A stretch of DNA of 64,000 bases from Impatiens glandulifera (GCF_907164915.1 NC_061868.1:19215819-19279818); one strand, 5' to 3'. Counted from the first letter of the stretch, positions 40,048-52,869 are shown. Translations and numbers: made by a program. Notes: generated from the letters alone by a model not told the origin.

Positions 40048-43000
40048 TCAACCTCCTCCTCGACCACCTCCACGACCACCTCCTCGATCTTCTTGGCAGC
40101 TGCCACGATCACCTTGGACTGGCTTCTTTTGGAACGGGTGCCACGAACACTTGTTCTCCCTCGATTGCTACCTTCCCCCTTTTAACATCATCAGGGTTAG
40201 AAACAACTAGGGCGGTGTCTTTAGAAGCTTCTTCAGCCTGAAAGCGTCTAGCGATCGCGTCAACATCTTCGATTCACTCAGCTTCAATAGACTTGAGGGA
40301 TTTGGAGATTTTGATCATCTGATGATTGACAATTTCAATTGAAAATCTTGTCAAATTGTGACGCTCAAGATGAAGAAACTCGGACTTGTCATGAAGCTTA
40401 GAATTCTGCGTGAGCAAGTATTTTCGCATCTTGAACATCTGGGTTCAGAGCGTCGCCACTTCATGCGTAGTCTTCAACAAGTCTTTATTAGTAATCCCTT
40501 GACTCGATACTATGTCAGGATTTGCTGAGGAGTTCGTTGCAGATTGCTTCTCAAGATTTTCTAGCCTAGAAGAAATAGAGTGGATGCTCTGTTGCATTGG
40601 AGCCAGAGCTTCCATGATGAATTTGCAGAAATTCAAAGTTCTTGGAGAAGCCTCCTCAAAAGAAGATGGGGTAGACGAGACGATATGGGAGCCTACTGGA
40701 ATAGAGCGAATTGGATCAGGATAAAACTTACTTGTATGGATCGCTCTAGTTCCTTTTTTAGAGAAGAGATTTGAGGAATATTGATCAATTCTCGAGACTC
40801 ACGGCCTGCTCCTTCAATTTCATTGCGCAGATCTCTATCGAAACCTGATAGTTCTTCAGAAAAGACAGGTTGATTGGGTAGAAATTCCTTGGATTGAGAT
40901 TGGAAGAATCGCTTAGATTTTGGGGAGTCAAACTGCTTCTCTTCAGATGTTTGCCCATTTGATGAGACGATCTGAACATCGGCCTTGGGCGTCTATTCAG
41001 ATGGAGGAGAAGAAGCTAAGCAACCTCTACTTTAAACGCTTTCTTGGAACAGACATGTTCCCCCTCAGCAGACCGGGTCTGCATTTGTTCGGATGTAGGG
41101 GAAACATCAGATGATGTTTCCCTCTAAGCAGACGAAGGCTGCTGCTTAGACTTTTGAGAATGCTCTTTCTCAACATGAGGGATTGATTGCTACGCTTCAT
41201 AGAGACAGAGCATCTGATCATCAAAGTGAAAAGGATAGAATCGCCTTTCTTCAACTGACGAGTTATGTTGCTAGATGACATGAAGAGCCATCTTCTCTTC
41301 AACCACCGAGAGTAGCTGCCCTAGAAATGGGATTAGACTCCCCTTGATTAAATGGCATCTCATCAATATATGACATCTGCTCATCCTCGTCCGAACAGTT
41401 CAACTCTGCTCGAGGCGCTTTGTCTCGAAGAGCATCAAAATGAGACGACTACGTGTCGTGGACATATTGGAGAGCCATAGAACAGTAGGAGTCCATGAGT
41501 AATTGAAGACATTCAAGAGCCTTCCCATCTGTTTGAGTAGTTTTGTCTGAAGGATTAAAGTTTTATTTCCTTTGGAAGACGATGGAAAAAAGAGCGTGCC
41601 CTCTAGCATTTCCTACAACGAGCTATCTTCACTTGGGAGCCTCGTTGACACCTTGGGTCTTGGCCCATGAGAGGCCCGATTTCTCCATTTTCAGCAGTTC
41701 TTTCCAATTTTTCGCCACTTTAGAACCTGGGTTAACATCACTAAACCTTGTGTGAAGCCTTGTTCATAGTCATTTATCAAACATCTCGATTTTCACAAAC
41801 GTCGTAGACTCAACTTTCTCCAGGATGAGATTTAGTTTCTAATTAACTTCAGACGACATTTCAAGAATGTAGTCAGCTGCGTCTTTTCCCTCCCCTATAA
41901 CTTTGGCAGGTTTGGGATTAGGAATAGGCTCTCTAAATGCAATGCCATGAGCCCCTCGGGCAGATATTAACATAGCGAATGGAGAAACATTCCTAGAAAA
42001 GGCATATGCTGGAAAGGCTATAGCAGGACCCATATCCGTATGAACGAGTGCTAATTCGTGGATCTGCCGAGCATCTGGACCTACAGTTTCTTCACAATTA
42101 GCAGCAGAAGTCGCAGGCATAGCCTCCTTCTCTACTACAGGTAAAGTAATAGACGACTCTTTGGCAGGAGATAAAGTCGTCTGAACATATACTTGAACAC
42201 CATCTTGACTAGCAGCTTCAGAGGCCACTAGTGCGATAGGGGAAACATCAGCGTCTTCCCCTGTCTCTTCTCAACATGAATGCCAATTGTCTCAGCAGTT
42301 GGCTCATCAATAGATTCCAACACGGGAATAGCAAAGGTCTCTTCGGCCAAAGAAATACTGGGATTTACCTTGGAGGTCGTATGATCGGTAAGAACATCAT
42401 TCGTCTATCTAGCAAGGGAAGCCTCCGTCTGACCAGCTCTACAGACGTTGGTTCAGATTGAATAGGGGAAGACGCCTCGACTAGTACCTTAGATTGACTA
42501 GCCAAAACATCGGGTAAAGGAGATGGATGAGAATAGAGGAATAGTAACAACAAGGGCTTCCTCCGTCCTAAAACCTTTTTGGAATGGAGTCGACTTCGAC
42601 AGTATCTCCAATAGGCGCCCCTTTCTAACTAGAGGAGCTTGCGGAAGATTCCATTTCTGACATCTTCATTCTCTTCGTAAGGGTCTTACGATTGGAGGTC
42701 GCATGACGCTTGGACTAAGTGGAAGACTAACCACTCGTCTGTTGACCGAAGAGGCAGATTTTGTTTCTTTAATGATTTTCATTCGAGCAATATGGTTCCC
42801 AACCCTGGAACTAGTCATTATTCTATTTACGTTAATGGTGGCACCTTTGCCTACAGGCACCTTTAGATGCTCTAGAATCCAACTGATTTGGACTGAAAAG
42901 CCCACACTTTTCTTGCTAAGTGGAGATACCATCTGGAAAAGGGTAGAGAAAAGGACGGACGCCCAGATGAAAGCTTTCCCTTTTGTTATAGCCACCATCA

Positions 43001-43477
43001 TCTCGAATCTATCTTGGGTGTAGGCATCGAACGACCTTGCTTTCCCTTGAATAGATTTGGCATAAATGTCGTTGAGAAGACAGTACTCATATTTGAGGTA
43101 CTTCTTTTTCCCGTTAATGTTAATAGGACTTCCGATGTCAAAAAGGAAGGTACGCATCTCCGAGATAACCTCGATCGGAATCTCTTCAGTAAACGTGTGG
43201 CCTTCTGCCGGAAGCCTGAGAAACTCGGTAAAGAAGGCTTTGGATATAGAGATTTCAGTACCCTTCACAGTTGCTGAAATAGAATCTCCTTCGCATGATC
43301 AAAGAACGCACGCACCTCCTGGTCGTGAAGAATAAAAGGTCCGCCAAGAAACATCCTATGGCCGAAAGCCTCCGGGAATCTGAACATTTCCACCATCGCC
43401 GGCAACCCAGATGCGTACACCAAATCAAAGTCCACCTGCATGGTATTTTGAGCGAAGGCAATAATTTTCTTACACAA
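40048..43477 (-). pseudogene. Accessory ORF of element F (globular domain, coiled coil, RGG tail)
   Basis: Starts at 43477; NTMQVDFDLVYASGLPAM matches the start motif of the E accessory ORFs. The domain continues with a frameshift at about 43260 into EFLRLPAEGHTF, YEYCLLNDIYAKSIQGKA and FIWASVLFSTLF, equivalent to YQLLNDI and TPVNWSRLLF in E ORF 1. After 42666 the frame is lost and regained: a long Ala/Ser/Pro/Glu linker (41839-42228), a coiled coil (40445-40636, SISSRLENLEKQSATN) and a terminal RGGGRGGGRGGG before the stop at 40048. Only one copy of the domain is present, fused to the tail as in E ORF 3. Function unknown; the tail suggests nucleic-acid binding (inference). Confidence 0.7.
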
Positions 43478-43499
43478 TTAAGTTTAGAAAATCTTAGGG

Positions 43500-45050
43500 T
43501 TTAGAAAATAGACGAAGAAGACAATTAAGTATCTAGAGAGAAAACGGAGCGAAATAAGATTTAGGGTTTTAGAAAATCTCAAATATAGCGTAAAATATTT
43601 TAAACGTTCAAGGCACCATTAAATAGATTTGAATCGACACGTGCCCCAAAGGACATCATTAAAATTAACCGTCATTTTAAGATTAACGGACTTCATTAAA
43701 GGTCATCATTAACCGTCATCATTAACAGAACATCATTAAATATTCCCTCCATTTAATCTGAAATGTGATTGTTTACTGTATAAGAGGGAAGGTAAAAAGG
43801 CAGCGCATTAAAATTAGGACAGTTCTCTCACTTGTCTTAAGATGAGGCGTCTGAAGAGCGCACATAGACAGACGTCAATCTGTTCTATCTACTTACCTTG
43901 CGTTTAAGCTTAGTAAGACGTCTATTGGAAAGGCGTCTATTAACACACGGCAACAGACGTGTCAGTAGGCATATGCCTTACATTTAGACGTCTAACCACG
44001 CTTAAGTTGCTATCTGTTTAATCATAGCTCGTCTAATATACATTCTCTTTAGACGACTGATATGATTAGTCCAATTTGAGACATCCGTCTTAATACTTAT
44101 GTCCAATCAAACAACAATTGTTTACTCTCAATTTGTGCATACTTAATTAAATTAATTTAGGTCTAAAATACCTAAAAACATTTATAAAGAAAGCAAATGG
44201 AGTTTTCCTGTACACAAGGTGCCCTTTAAATAATTTTGAAACGATATAGGTTTCAAAAATCATCATTTGTAAAACCGTCATTTAAAAGAAATTACGTCAT
44301 TGATTAAAAATCATCATTTACGAAGTAAAAGAAATCATTAGAAATAACAGGCATTTGATAAGTAATATGGAGTGTTGGTCACATCTTAATACATGAAAGC
44401 CATGTGTCTTCATGTTATTTGTTAATAATGTGACTTTTCACTTTTTAAAGGTAGGAGTGAAACGACAGCGTTTTGATAAGATTGATATAGTTGTTCCCCA
44501 TTTGGCTTAAGAAGAGACGTTTAATGAGCACTGAGACAACCGACTAGCTGTGTTGTTCACATGCCTTCCATTTCAACGTAGATAGACGTTTGTTAGGGAG
44601 AGCGTCAACTCGCATGGGGAAAGACGTCTAACCAAAAAATGTTTGCTCGCGCAAGGCGTATAACCAAATAACATCTACTCGCACGAAGCAAGATGTCTAT
44701 TTGGAAGACATCTGCTCGTGCGGAACAAGATATCTATTTGGAAGACATCTGATCGCGCACAGCCTTAGTTGTATTAGTAGGAGTCTACCCAACATCCTAA
44801 TGTCTGACTTAGTTCAAATTTTAGACAGCTTAAGCTTAGCTTGTTTAGTGTGCAGTGTCATCATACGACCGCTCTTTCAATACAATTTTGAACATCTATT
44901 TCAACATGTCTGGCTATCTACTGTATTTCAAGTTCCCCCTAAATTTATGCATAAAATATTTTTATAAAATGAATGATAAATTTAGTTTAGAAAGGGGTTC
45001 TCCCTAAATTTATGCATGAAATTATTTTGTAAAATGAACAATAAATTTAG
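43500..45050. other. Non-coding spacer between pol and accessory ORF of element F
   Basis: AT-rich, with scattered GACGTC/AGACGTCTA motifs and a direct repeat of about 65 bp (CCCCTAAATTTATGCATAAA at 44937 and again at about 45002). No coding potential recognised. Confidence 0.6.
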
Positions 45051-45059
45051 TTTAAATCA

Positions 45060-46590
45060 AGAAGTCTTAGGATATTTCTAAAACAAGAAAACTTAGTCTC
45101 TAGAACTGACTTTGTGAATATATCTTCCACTTGAAGGTATGTTGGCACGTATTCCAGTTAGACATGTTTTTGTGCCATGTTATCTCGGATGAAGTGATGG
45201 TGAATGGCGATATGTTTGGTCCGAGAGTGAAACACCGGGTTGGATGTGATCTCTATCGCACTAGTGTTGTCATAGAAAATGGGAGACTCGTCTTCCTGGA
45301 TGTCATAGTCTCTCAATTGTTGTTGAATCCAAAGCGATTGAGCATAGAAACTCCATGCGGCAAGGTATTTCCGCTTCTGCTATATACGTGGAAATGGACG
45401 TCTACTTCTTGTTAAACCAAGAAATCAGACGGTCACCCAGGAACTGACAGGTTCCGTTAGTACTCTTCCGATCAATTTTGCACTCTGCATAGTCTGCATC
45501 AAAGTTACTTATTAAGTTGAGACTGGAATCCTTCGGATACCACAGTCCAACGCATTGAGTTCCCTTTAAATATTTTAAGACATGCTTGGTAGATATATAG
45601 TGGGATAGTTTAGGGTTAGCTTGAAATCTCATGCAGATGCCGACGACGAACAAGATGTATGGTCGGCTGGCTGTTAGGTAGAGTAGCGAGCCTATAATCC
45701 CTCGGTATGTCGTGATGTCGACATTCTGACCATCTTCATTCTTGTCCAGCTTGTTAGATGAGTTCATGGGTTGGAGGCAGTTGAACAGCTCTCCCGAATA
45801 TCTTTAGCGGTTCCCTCGTGGATTTGTCTTGGTTGATGAAGATTCCATATTTAAGTTGACGCACTTGAAGGCCTAGGAAGAATGGCAGCTCACCCATAAT
45901 GCTCATCTAAAACTTGTGGTGCATGACCTTAGAGAACTTTTCACAGAGTTTGGAGTAATGTCATCAACATATATCTGAACAAGTAAAATATGAGAATCCT
46001 AAACAAATATAAACAAAGTTTTATCCACTATGCCTATTTCGAAATCATGTTAAATAAAAACTTTGTTAAGGTGTCATACCAGCTCAAGGAGCTTGCTTGA
46101 GATCAAAAAGTGTTTTGTCTAACTTAAACACATTATTAGGCAACGAATGATCTTTAAAACATGGAGGTTATTCGACATACACATCTTCATTAAGAATTCC
46201 ATTTAGAAAGGCACTATTGACGTCCATTTGATCAATTATGAAATTTTTGAAAGTGGAGGAAGCTAGGAATACCCTTATAGCTTCAAGCCTTACTACAGGG
46301 GCGAAAGACTCCCCAAAGTCAATTCCCTCCTCCTATTTATATTCTAGAGCTACTAGCCTAGCCTTGTTCCTCACAACTAGACCATCTTCGCTTAATTTGT
46401 TTCTAAATACCCAACTAGTTCCAATAATCGATTGATTTTCAAGTCTTGGAATTCGATACCATATTTATGTTCCTTTCAAACTGATTTAGTTCTTTTTGCA
46501 TTACATTGATCCAATTGGGATCAAACAGTGCTTCATCTATTTTCTTAGTTTCTAATTGTGATATAAATGTTGAATTAGTCATCTCATCCA
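45060..46590 (-). pseudogene. Element F reverse transcriptase and RNase H, decayed
   Basis: Starts near 46590 with the FISQLETKKIDEALF/NWINVMQKELNQFE segment that precedes copia RT, then RLEDQSIIGTSW, LVVRNKARLVAL, VDVKSAF-like and ADDITP regions in several frames. The open part 45402-45767 gives [38 protein letters not shown] and DADYAECKIDRKSTNGTCQF (RT end and RNase H start). The YVDD box is in a decayed stretch (about 45960) with a deletion. RNase H C-terminal part continues degraded to about 45060. Not functional. Confidence 0.8.
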
Positions 46591-46596
46591 TTAGTT

Positions 46597-47187
46597 GACG
46601 ACGTCTAACTGCGCTTCTTCTTTAGGCCACGTCTAAGAAGGTTAGACAACGTGTAACTGCGCACTCCTTAGCCTACATTTAATGGAGTAAGACGACGTCT
46701 ACTCGTGCACTCCTTAGACCACGTCTAAAGGAGTTAGACAATGTCTACTCGTGCACTCCTTAGACCACGTCTAAAAGAGTTAGACGACGTCTACTCACGC
46801 ACTCCTTAGACTACGTCTAAAGGAGTTAGACGAAATCTACTCGTGCACACCTTAGACCACGTATGAATGAGTGAGACGACGTCTACTTGCGCACTCCTGA
46901 GACCACGTCAAAATGTGTTAGAAGACGCCTACTCGCGCACTCCTTAAACCACGTCTGAAGGAGTTAGACGACGTCTACTCGCGCACTCCTTAGACACCGT
47001 CAGAAGGAGTTAGACGATGTCATATAAACATACTTCTTTTAGATTTGTACCTGCCAAAGGTAAATTACCCCAACTTAGTTTTATTCAAACCATGTCATCA
47101 AACTATGTTGTGCATATTCTCTTAAGTTAATTAATTATTTCTTTCTTAATTAATTTTCTCTTTTCTTTATTTAATTTAATCCAACAG
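46597..47187 (-). repeat. F-type LTR fragment lodged between gag and RT
   Basis: The right end reads AATTTAATCCAACA at 47187, an LTR terminus, and 47035-47187 aligns with the end of F's own LTRs (compare 48530-48738). The left 430 bp is an array of about 45-bp units (GGAGTTAGACGACGTCTACT plus CGCGCACTCCTTAGACCACG). It joins RT sequence abruptly at about 46595. It looks like the remains of an LTR inserted in gag, followed by deletion of the LTR's other half together with protease and integrase. Confidence 0.75.
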
Positions 47188-47413
47188 CTTTCCTCTTGTC
47201 TTCGGTTGTCCACTCATATCTTGGCTTTTCAATCATCTCAGGGATGCCCTCTACTGATGTTGTGGTTTTTCTGTTCTTTAAGATCTTCATAGGACCGTTA
47301 GTGATGACATACCACATGTCACTGTCTTGAGCGGCCAGATGAGCTTGCATTCTGATTTTCCAATCATCATAGTCCTCCTTTGTGAACATAGGGATCTTGT
47401 TAATGATAGACAT
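47188..47413 (-). pseudogene. Element F gag N-terminus
   Basis: Starts at 47413: MSIINKIPMFTKEDYDDWKI, then MQAHLAAQDSDMWYVITNGP and a Tyr-Glu-Trp-Thr KRK box. This is the N-terminus typical of Sirevirus gag (DUF4219). It is cut after about 75 codons by the LTR fragment. Confidence 0.88.
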
Positions 47414-47447
47414 ACTTATGTTTATGGCTTAGAGAGTAGAAAACCTC

Positions 47448-47459
47448 ACTCTAATACCA
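47448..47459 (-). other. Degenerate primer binding site of element F
   Basis: Minus strand TGGTATTAGAGT, two mismatches to the tRNA-iMet complement TGGTATCAGAGC; 2 bp from the LTR. Confidence 0.8.
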
Positions 47460-47461
47460 CT

Positions 47462-48738
47462 TGTTGGGATCGGCATCAACAACAACCGGTAGGGTTTGAG
47501 TATTTTTGAACGACTATCGACTTCCCATTCGGTTTTAACGCTGTTAGAAGTTAAGACATGTTTCTATTCTTGTGACAAATCTTCGCGAGCTCTTGAATCG
47601 AATACAAGTGCAGAATTAATCGCTAGATTTGAATCGTATTGATGCAAGATGAATAAGACAGTAAAAAATAGACAGCAATTTCTCTTTCATCTTATCTTAA
47701 TTGAATGTACAGAGTATACGAATTACAATTGGGATGGATAGTGAGAGAATAATCTTGAATAAAGGCAGTAATGTGTTCAATGCCTTCTTGATTAAGATCC
47801 ACTTATAAATATGAGTCACAACCGCTTTACATTCAATGATGGCGTGTTGTAGAGCTCTGCGTGCTGATGTAGCGTAGTTCTACTTGAGTGTTATAGCCGC
47901 ATTTGAGTATTGTAGCCCTACTTGAATGGCGTGTGACTTTTGAGATTCTTAGAAAGTTTGTATAAATGATGCACAAAAAATAATGCAACGGTCAAATCTG
48001 AATATTAACATGTGAAATTATTCCATTGATTATTTTGCGTGTTGATGTGACAGACCGCTTGACGGGCGATGAGCAGGGAAGATGGGTGGGCGCTGCTTTA
48101 GTCTTCTATTGAAGCCTAGACGTCTGCTAGCACTTCTTTATACTAGAGCGTCTGTTGAAGCCTAGACGTCTGCTAGCGCTTCTTCAGACCAGAGCGTCTG
48201 TTGAGTCTTAGATGTTTTCGTGCATTTCTTCAGATAGTCCGTCTGATGAAGTTTAGACTACATCTGCTCGTGCACTTCAGACAACTCGTATGATGAAGTT
48301 CAAACTATGTATGCTCGCGCACTTCTTCAAACAAATCGTATGATGAAGATCAGAATACGTCTTCTCGCGCACTTCTTCAGACAACCCGTTTGATGAAGTT
48401 AAGACTACGTCTCATCGCGCACATCTTCAGACAACCCATCTGATAAAGTTCAGAGTACGTTTGCTCGTGCACTTCTTTAGACAACTCGTCTGCACCTGTA
48501 CGCGCTTGCTTCAGACTGCATCTGAAGACATACGTCTTTTAGATTGTACCTATACAAAGGCAAATTACACAATTTAGTTCTTGTTAAGACTACAACTTAA
48601 TTTTATTTAGACCATATCATTTAAACTATGTCATATTAAATTAAACTTATTCACCTAAATTTATTAAGATGTTTTTCCTTAACTAATTATTTCTCTTTTA
48701 ATTAGTTTTCTTTTTTCATTATTTAAATTAATCTAACA
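47462..48738 (-). repeat. 5' LTR of element F (core deleted)
   Basis: Pairs with 38482-39862. Near 47675 the sequence passes directly from GACAGTAAAAAATAGACAGC to AATTTCTCTTTC, skipping roughly 235 bp present at 38693-38915 of the other LTR. That segment holds the conserved hairpin/TGACG core. Repeat series at about 48120-48500 as in the 3' LTR. Confidence 0.88.
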
Positions 48739-48743
48739 CAATG

Positions 48744-48831
48744 TCATAAATAGAGTTCTATAACTCAAAATATTCCAAACAAATTTAGGGCACTTTTAGA
48801 ATAATAATTAATTTGGTAGTGTCATAAATGA
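48744..48831. other. Short intergenic stretch between elements F and G
   Basis: Continues the target DNA of F after its TSD. No feature recognised. Confidence 0.5.
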
Positions 48832-50610
48832 TGTTTGATGGATCGGGATCGCCGAAGGAGACAGGGTCTCGCAACGTTGAACGATTACACACACATTGTT
48901 CGATAATAACCATGTTAGAGGTTTATTATCTCGTCTCCACCTTACACAAGTCGTCACAAACTCTTGAACCAAGTTCAAGTGCGGAAGTGTTTTTTTTCGA
49001 TTTGAAGCAATACGAAAAGATTAGGATAATGTGAAGAGAACACAAGACACAAAATTTATGGATGTTCGGAGACAAAGCTCCTACGTCACCCCTTCTTCTC
49101 AAACCTTTGAGAAGGATATTCACTAGAATATTCAGTATGTTTATAACACGTATGCAAACTCAATCGAACAACTAGGGCTTAGTTATTGTCTGTTTTCGAC
49201 CTTCCAATACACTCACTTTGTTGAACAGAAACGAATTCTGTCATTTTACAATGCTCACCACTCACACAGAATAGGTAGTATTGTAATACACTTTTAGAAC
49301 TTTAACACACTATGAGGCTTACAGAACTTTTAGAGCTTGAAAAGTTTGATAGCAAGGGATTGTCCTCCAGAGCCAGTTGTTCGAAGATCAAAGGTGAAAA
49401 GGTGCTGAAGTAGATTAACTTATGTCTTATTAAGTAGACAAAAATATCAACGGATACATTTGTTGTTCAACGGCTATTTCTGCTTCATAAGACCACTGTC
49501 TTGATTTTGATTGGTTGGAGTTCAGAATAGTACATCGTATAGGATATTCATTGATCATGTATGTACTTTGAATAATATTAAGCCAAATTCTCATTAATGC
49601 GATTTCAATCTCCAAGGAGTTTATGATTCAGACTATTTGATCTGTCCCTGATTCTGGTTCTACTATTGTTAGAAGATCTTCATCAGTCTTTGCACTTAAA
49701 TGGACATGCTTATCTGGGAAATGTAGAGTTAACATCTGATATTTCCGGAAATATCTATATATATGTTCCCTAGGCTGACTAAGTATGGAAATTTTGAAAT
49801 ATCGGGTGCCAAAATGTGAAGTGCCAAAATGTAGAATGTCGGATGCTTTTGCAGAAAGTTGATCTGTAGAAAACTGGAATGTCTAGAAAGCCGATTTTTA
49901 CCAAAAACTGGAATGGTCCAAAAGCCGATATTTCCCAAATGCCGGAATGGTCCAAAAGCTAATTTGGTTCAAATTCGATTTACTTCAAAAGTCGATATGC
50001 ACCAAAAGCCTATATGCACCAAAAGTCGATATGCACCAAAAGCCGATATGCTTCAAAAGCCGATATGCACCAAAAGCCGATATGCTTTAAATGTCGATAT
50101 ATACCAAAAGCCAATATGCTTCAAATGCTGATATTCATCAAAAGCTGATATAGACTAAAAGACTGTTTGGTCCAAAAGCTGATATGCTTTAAATATCGAT
50201 TTAGTCCAAAGGCCGATATTTCCCAAATACCGCAATGGTCCAAAATCCAATATTTCCAAAATCCGATATGCACCAAAAGCTGATATGCACTAAAAGCCGA
50301 TATGCTTCAAATGCTAATATGCACCAAAAGCCGATATGGGCCAAAATCCAATTTGGTCCAAAAGCCAATTTGCTTTAAATGTCGTTTGGTCCAAATGTCG
50401 TTTTCAATTTTGGGTATCTTTAATTTAATACTACACAAGATTAACACGGTTAGGATCTTTATTTAATAGTTAATTAATACTAATATTTAATTAACTATTT
50501 TTATTTAATAATTTCTCTATTTTTCATTATTTAGAATAAATATTCAAAATCTAGTCAATTCATAATTGTTGGCTAATTATTCAAGGTTAATTAACTAATT
50601 TGATCTAACA
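48832..50610 (-). repeat. 3' LTR of element G
   Basis: Starts near TGTTTGATGGATCGGGATCG (exact first base uncertain, 48832 or 48836) and ends TTTGATCTAACA at 50610. Conserved core at about 49056-49126. ATTTCTCYNTTTTTGATT-like PPT motifs occur at about 50505, 50611 and 50674, the first inside the LTR, with TTTAGAATAAATATTCAAA duplicated. Confidence 0.78.
49880..50410. repeat. CCAAAAGCCGATATGC repeat series in LTR G
   Basis: About thirty diverged copies of a 15-17-bp unit CCAAAAGCCGATATGCA/T, alternating CACCAAAAG and CTTCAAAAG. Different in sequence from the AGACGT arrays but in a similar place in the LTR. Confidence 0.88.
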
Positions 50611-50806
50611 ATTTCTCCTTCTTTGATTATTTAGAATAAATATTCAAAGTCAGTGTTCTATTTCTCAATAATTTCTCCCTTTTTGATAGTTTTTACTTTT
50701 AAAGAAAACTTATCAAAACCATCAATTTATAATAAAGCCGTCATCACGTGACTTCCCTATTTAATAAACAGAACAATAAGAGTTATAAGTAAACGAAAGC
50801 AGATGT

Positions 50807-52869
50807 TCAAAAACAAAGGAAAAACTTTGAGTTTAAATTTGAAAAGTAGAGAAAAAAGAGCATAAATAATAAAAGAAAAGTTTTAGCGTCTCCCTCTTTT
50901 CTTTTCAGATTTGCGGCTCTCTTTACCATGTCTTTTCTTAGCCCGGACATGAAGGTACTAGGTGGTTCTCCGGTAATACCTCTGCGACCCCTTCTCCCTG
51001 ATGGAATATGATTTACTTCAATGACAGATCCATCACCCCGGCGCAGCCTTCGATTGGATCGAGTGCTACGTGGAACTTCCGATTGAGATGTGTCAGGTTT
51101 AGATTGAGCGATTATACATTTAGTTTTCATTTGAGATAAAGGCAACTGATTTTCCTCAGCCTCAGTTCGATTAGCTGCCTCGATTTGTTTAGCACCCTCA
51201 ACGACTGCCTTTTCCTAATCTTGAAGGCGTTAAGCCAAGGCCTCATGTTCTCTTAGTTTCTCAACATCAGCAGCACTTTGAGACATGGCCATCTCCCTTA
51301 TTTGTGATGTGAGAACTTCAACGGAAGATTTAGTCTCGGTCTGAATGGTGAATGTTTTATTGAGTAGGGGTCGCATTTGACTCAGCTCTTGTCACGTCTC
51401 TTGTCATATTTTTGCTAGTTCTTGGTTCTGAGCAGTTGAAGATGATGCGTGCAATTTCTCCATTTGATCCAGGCGATTCTAGATTGATTCTTGCTATGGA
51501 TCCAGCGCCTCCAAGACAATTTGTCGTATATCTTGCCTAGATGTTTCCTCGGAGTTTGATCGAGTTGAATCACATGAGTTAAGAGGGATAGATTGTAACA
51601 GAATGGTCCGATGAGCACCCACCTGCAGCGACATTTCCGGACCAACCGGTTCTTCAAGGTTCTCATCCATGTTCTGATAATTATGAGTGGATACCTCTTT
51701 AGATTTAGAAGATTTACCCGATGTAGATTGAGCAGGAGTCGGCTATTTTCAGTGTGGAGCTTTAATTTCCACTTCAATAACCGGTTGTTCTAGAGGAGGA
51801 ATTTCAACACTAGTTGGTTCAGGATTCTCGACTTGATAAGAGGATGCAGGATCTTTGTTCACTTCGGATGATGGAACCGAGTTGCCTTCATCTTGCCCAT
51901 CCTCGTTCTCATTTCCTTTAGATGTAGAGTTGAAAAGGGATGATTATGTTATGTCGGCAGAAGTTGGTTCGGTTTGCTCATGACAGGGCTCACAATCCTA
52001 TCTTGACATACCACCATAATTCTCTTTGACACAAGGTCCTCTTACCTCATAGCCATCAAAAAGGTTCACGTTCTTCGGAGGGAGTCCAGATTTGCTTTGA
52101 TGTCCAAGTCTCTTCAATAGGCATATGTTCGGTTCTAATAGATTGAATTTCGCCTTAAGGAGGCGGCATCACCTCAATAAAATCTAGGGGCTCGTTCTCA
52201 TCGTCATGGTTTAAGTATGTTTGTTGAGGAGGAATCCCAGATTCTTTTGAGGTTTCAACCCCATCCATATACCGAAGAGTAGTGGAGACATACCTCTCTA
52301 GTAGCCAAGTCAGATGATTGATCACCTCCGCATCTGTTTTAGCTGGTTTGGAGGAAGGATAAAAGTTAGACTGGCATGCCTTTATAGTAGGAAAAACCAT
52401 GCGGTCCCTTGCATAAGCCTACACGAATTCACCTCCTCTAAGAGCTGTGGCGACTATTCTTGTTTTGGAAATGGAGAAGAATGATTCGTCCAATGCTAAT
52501 AGTTTTTCCCATTTCTAATCGGTTGCTAAGTCTAGGAACACTTCACCAAAATTATTTTCCAATAAGATGTTCGCCCAAGAGTTGAAAACGTCAATTTTTA
52601 TCATGGCCTCGGCTTCAAACTGTTCAAGAATCATCTGAATGGACGTATGTGCCTTTGGTCTGACATTAAGAGGCGATTCAAGAGAAGGAGGAGCGATGCC
52701 TTTGTCTGGTTTGTCTTTGTTTGGCTTGCCTGTGATTGGATCTATGTATGGCTCAGCGGCTTCTTCTTATTCCAGTTCTGTAATAGGTTCTCTGATCTCA
52801 AGTTACATTAACGTTCTCATTGCAGCAAAAGAGCAGAAGGTTTCAACCGATGCCCTTTTCAATGAATGA
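50807..52869 (-). pseudogene. Accessory ORF of element G, coiled coil and basic tail
   Basis: Pieces in several frames. 52155-52400 (KPAKTDAEVINHLTWLLERY) is of unknown type. A Pro/Glu/Ser-rich linker follows at about 51700-51900, then a coiled-coil-prone stretch at 51180-51480 (NRLDQMEKLHASSS, VEVLTSQIREMAMSQS, DVEKLREHEALA) and a basic tail (RSTRSNRRLRRGDG, PSGRRGRRGITGEP, KRKEGDAK) ending near 50881. Position, directly before the PPT, and composition match the C-terminal part of accessory ORF 3 of E and of F. The globular domain would lie right of 52880 and is lost. Confidence 0.6.

Larger units (their letters stand above)
38482..48738 (-). mobile_element. Sirevirus-type element F, rearranged
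   Basis: Minus-strand element with LTRs 38482-39862 and 47462-48738 and perfect TSD CAATG (38477-38481, 48739-48743). Internal order from the 5' side: degenerate PBS, short gag (47413-47188), an LTR fragment (about 46597-47187), RT-RNase H (46590-about 45060), spacer, accessory ORF (43477-40048), PPT. The rest of gag, protease and integrase are missing, and the LTR fragment sits exactly where they should be. Confidence 0.9.

Noticed and set aside
40445..40636. Separate small coiled-coil gene
   Set aside because: Same strand and position as the coiled-coil part of the F accessory ORF, so interpreted as a fragment of that pseudogene.
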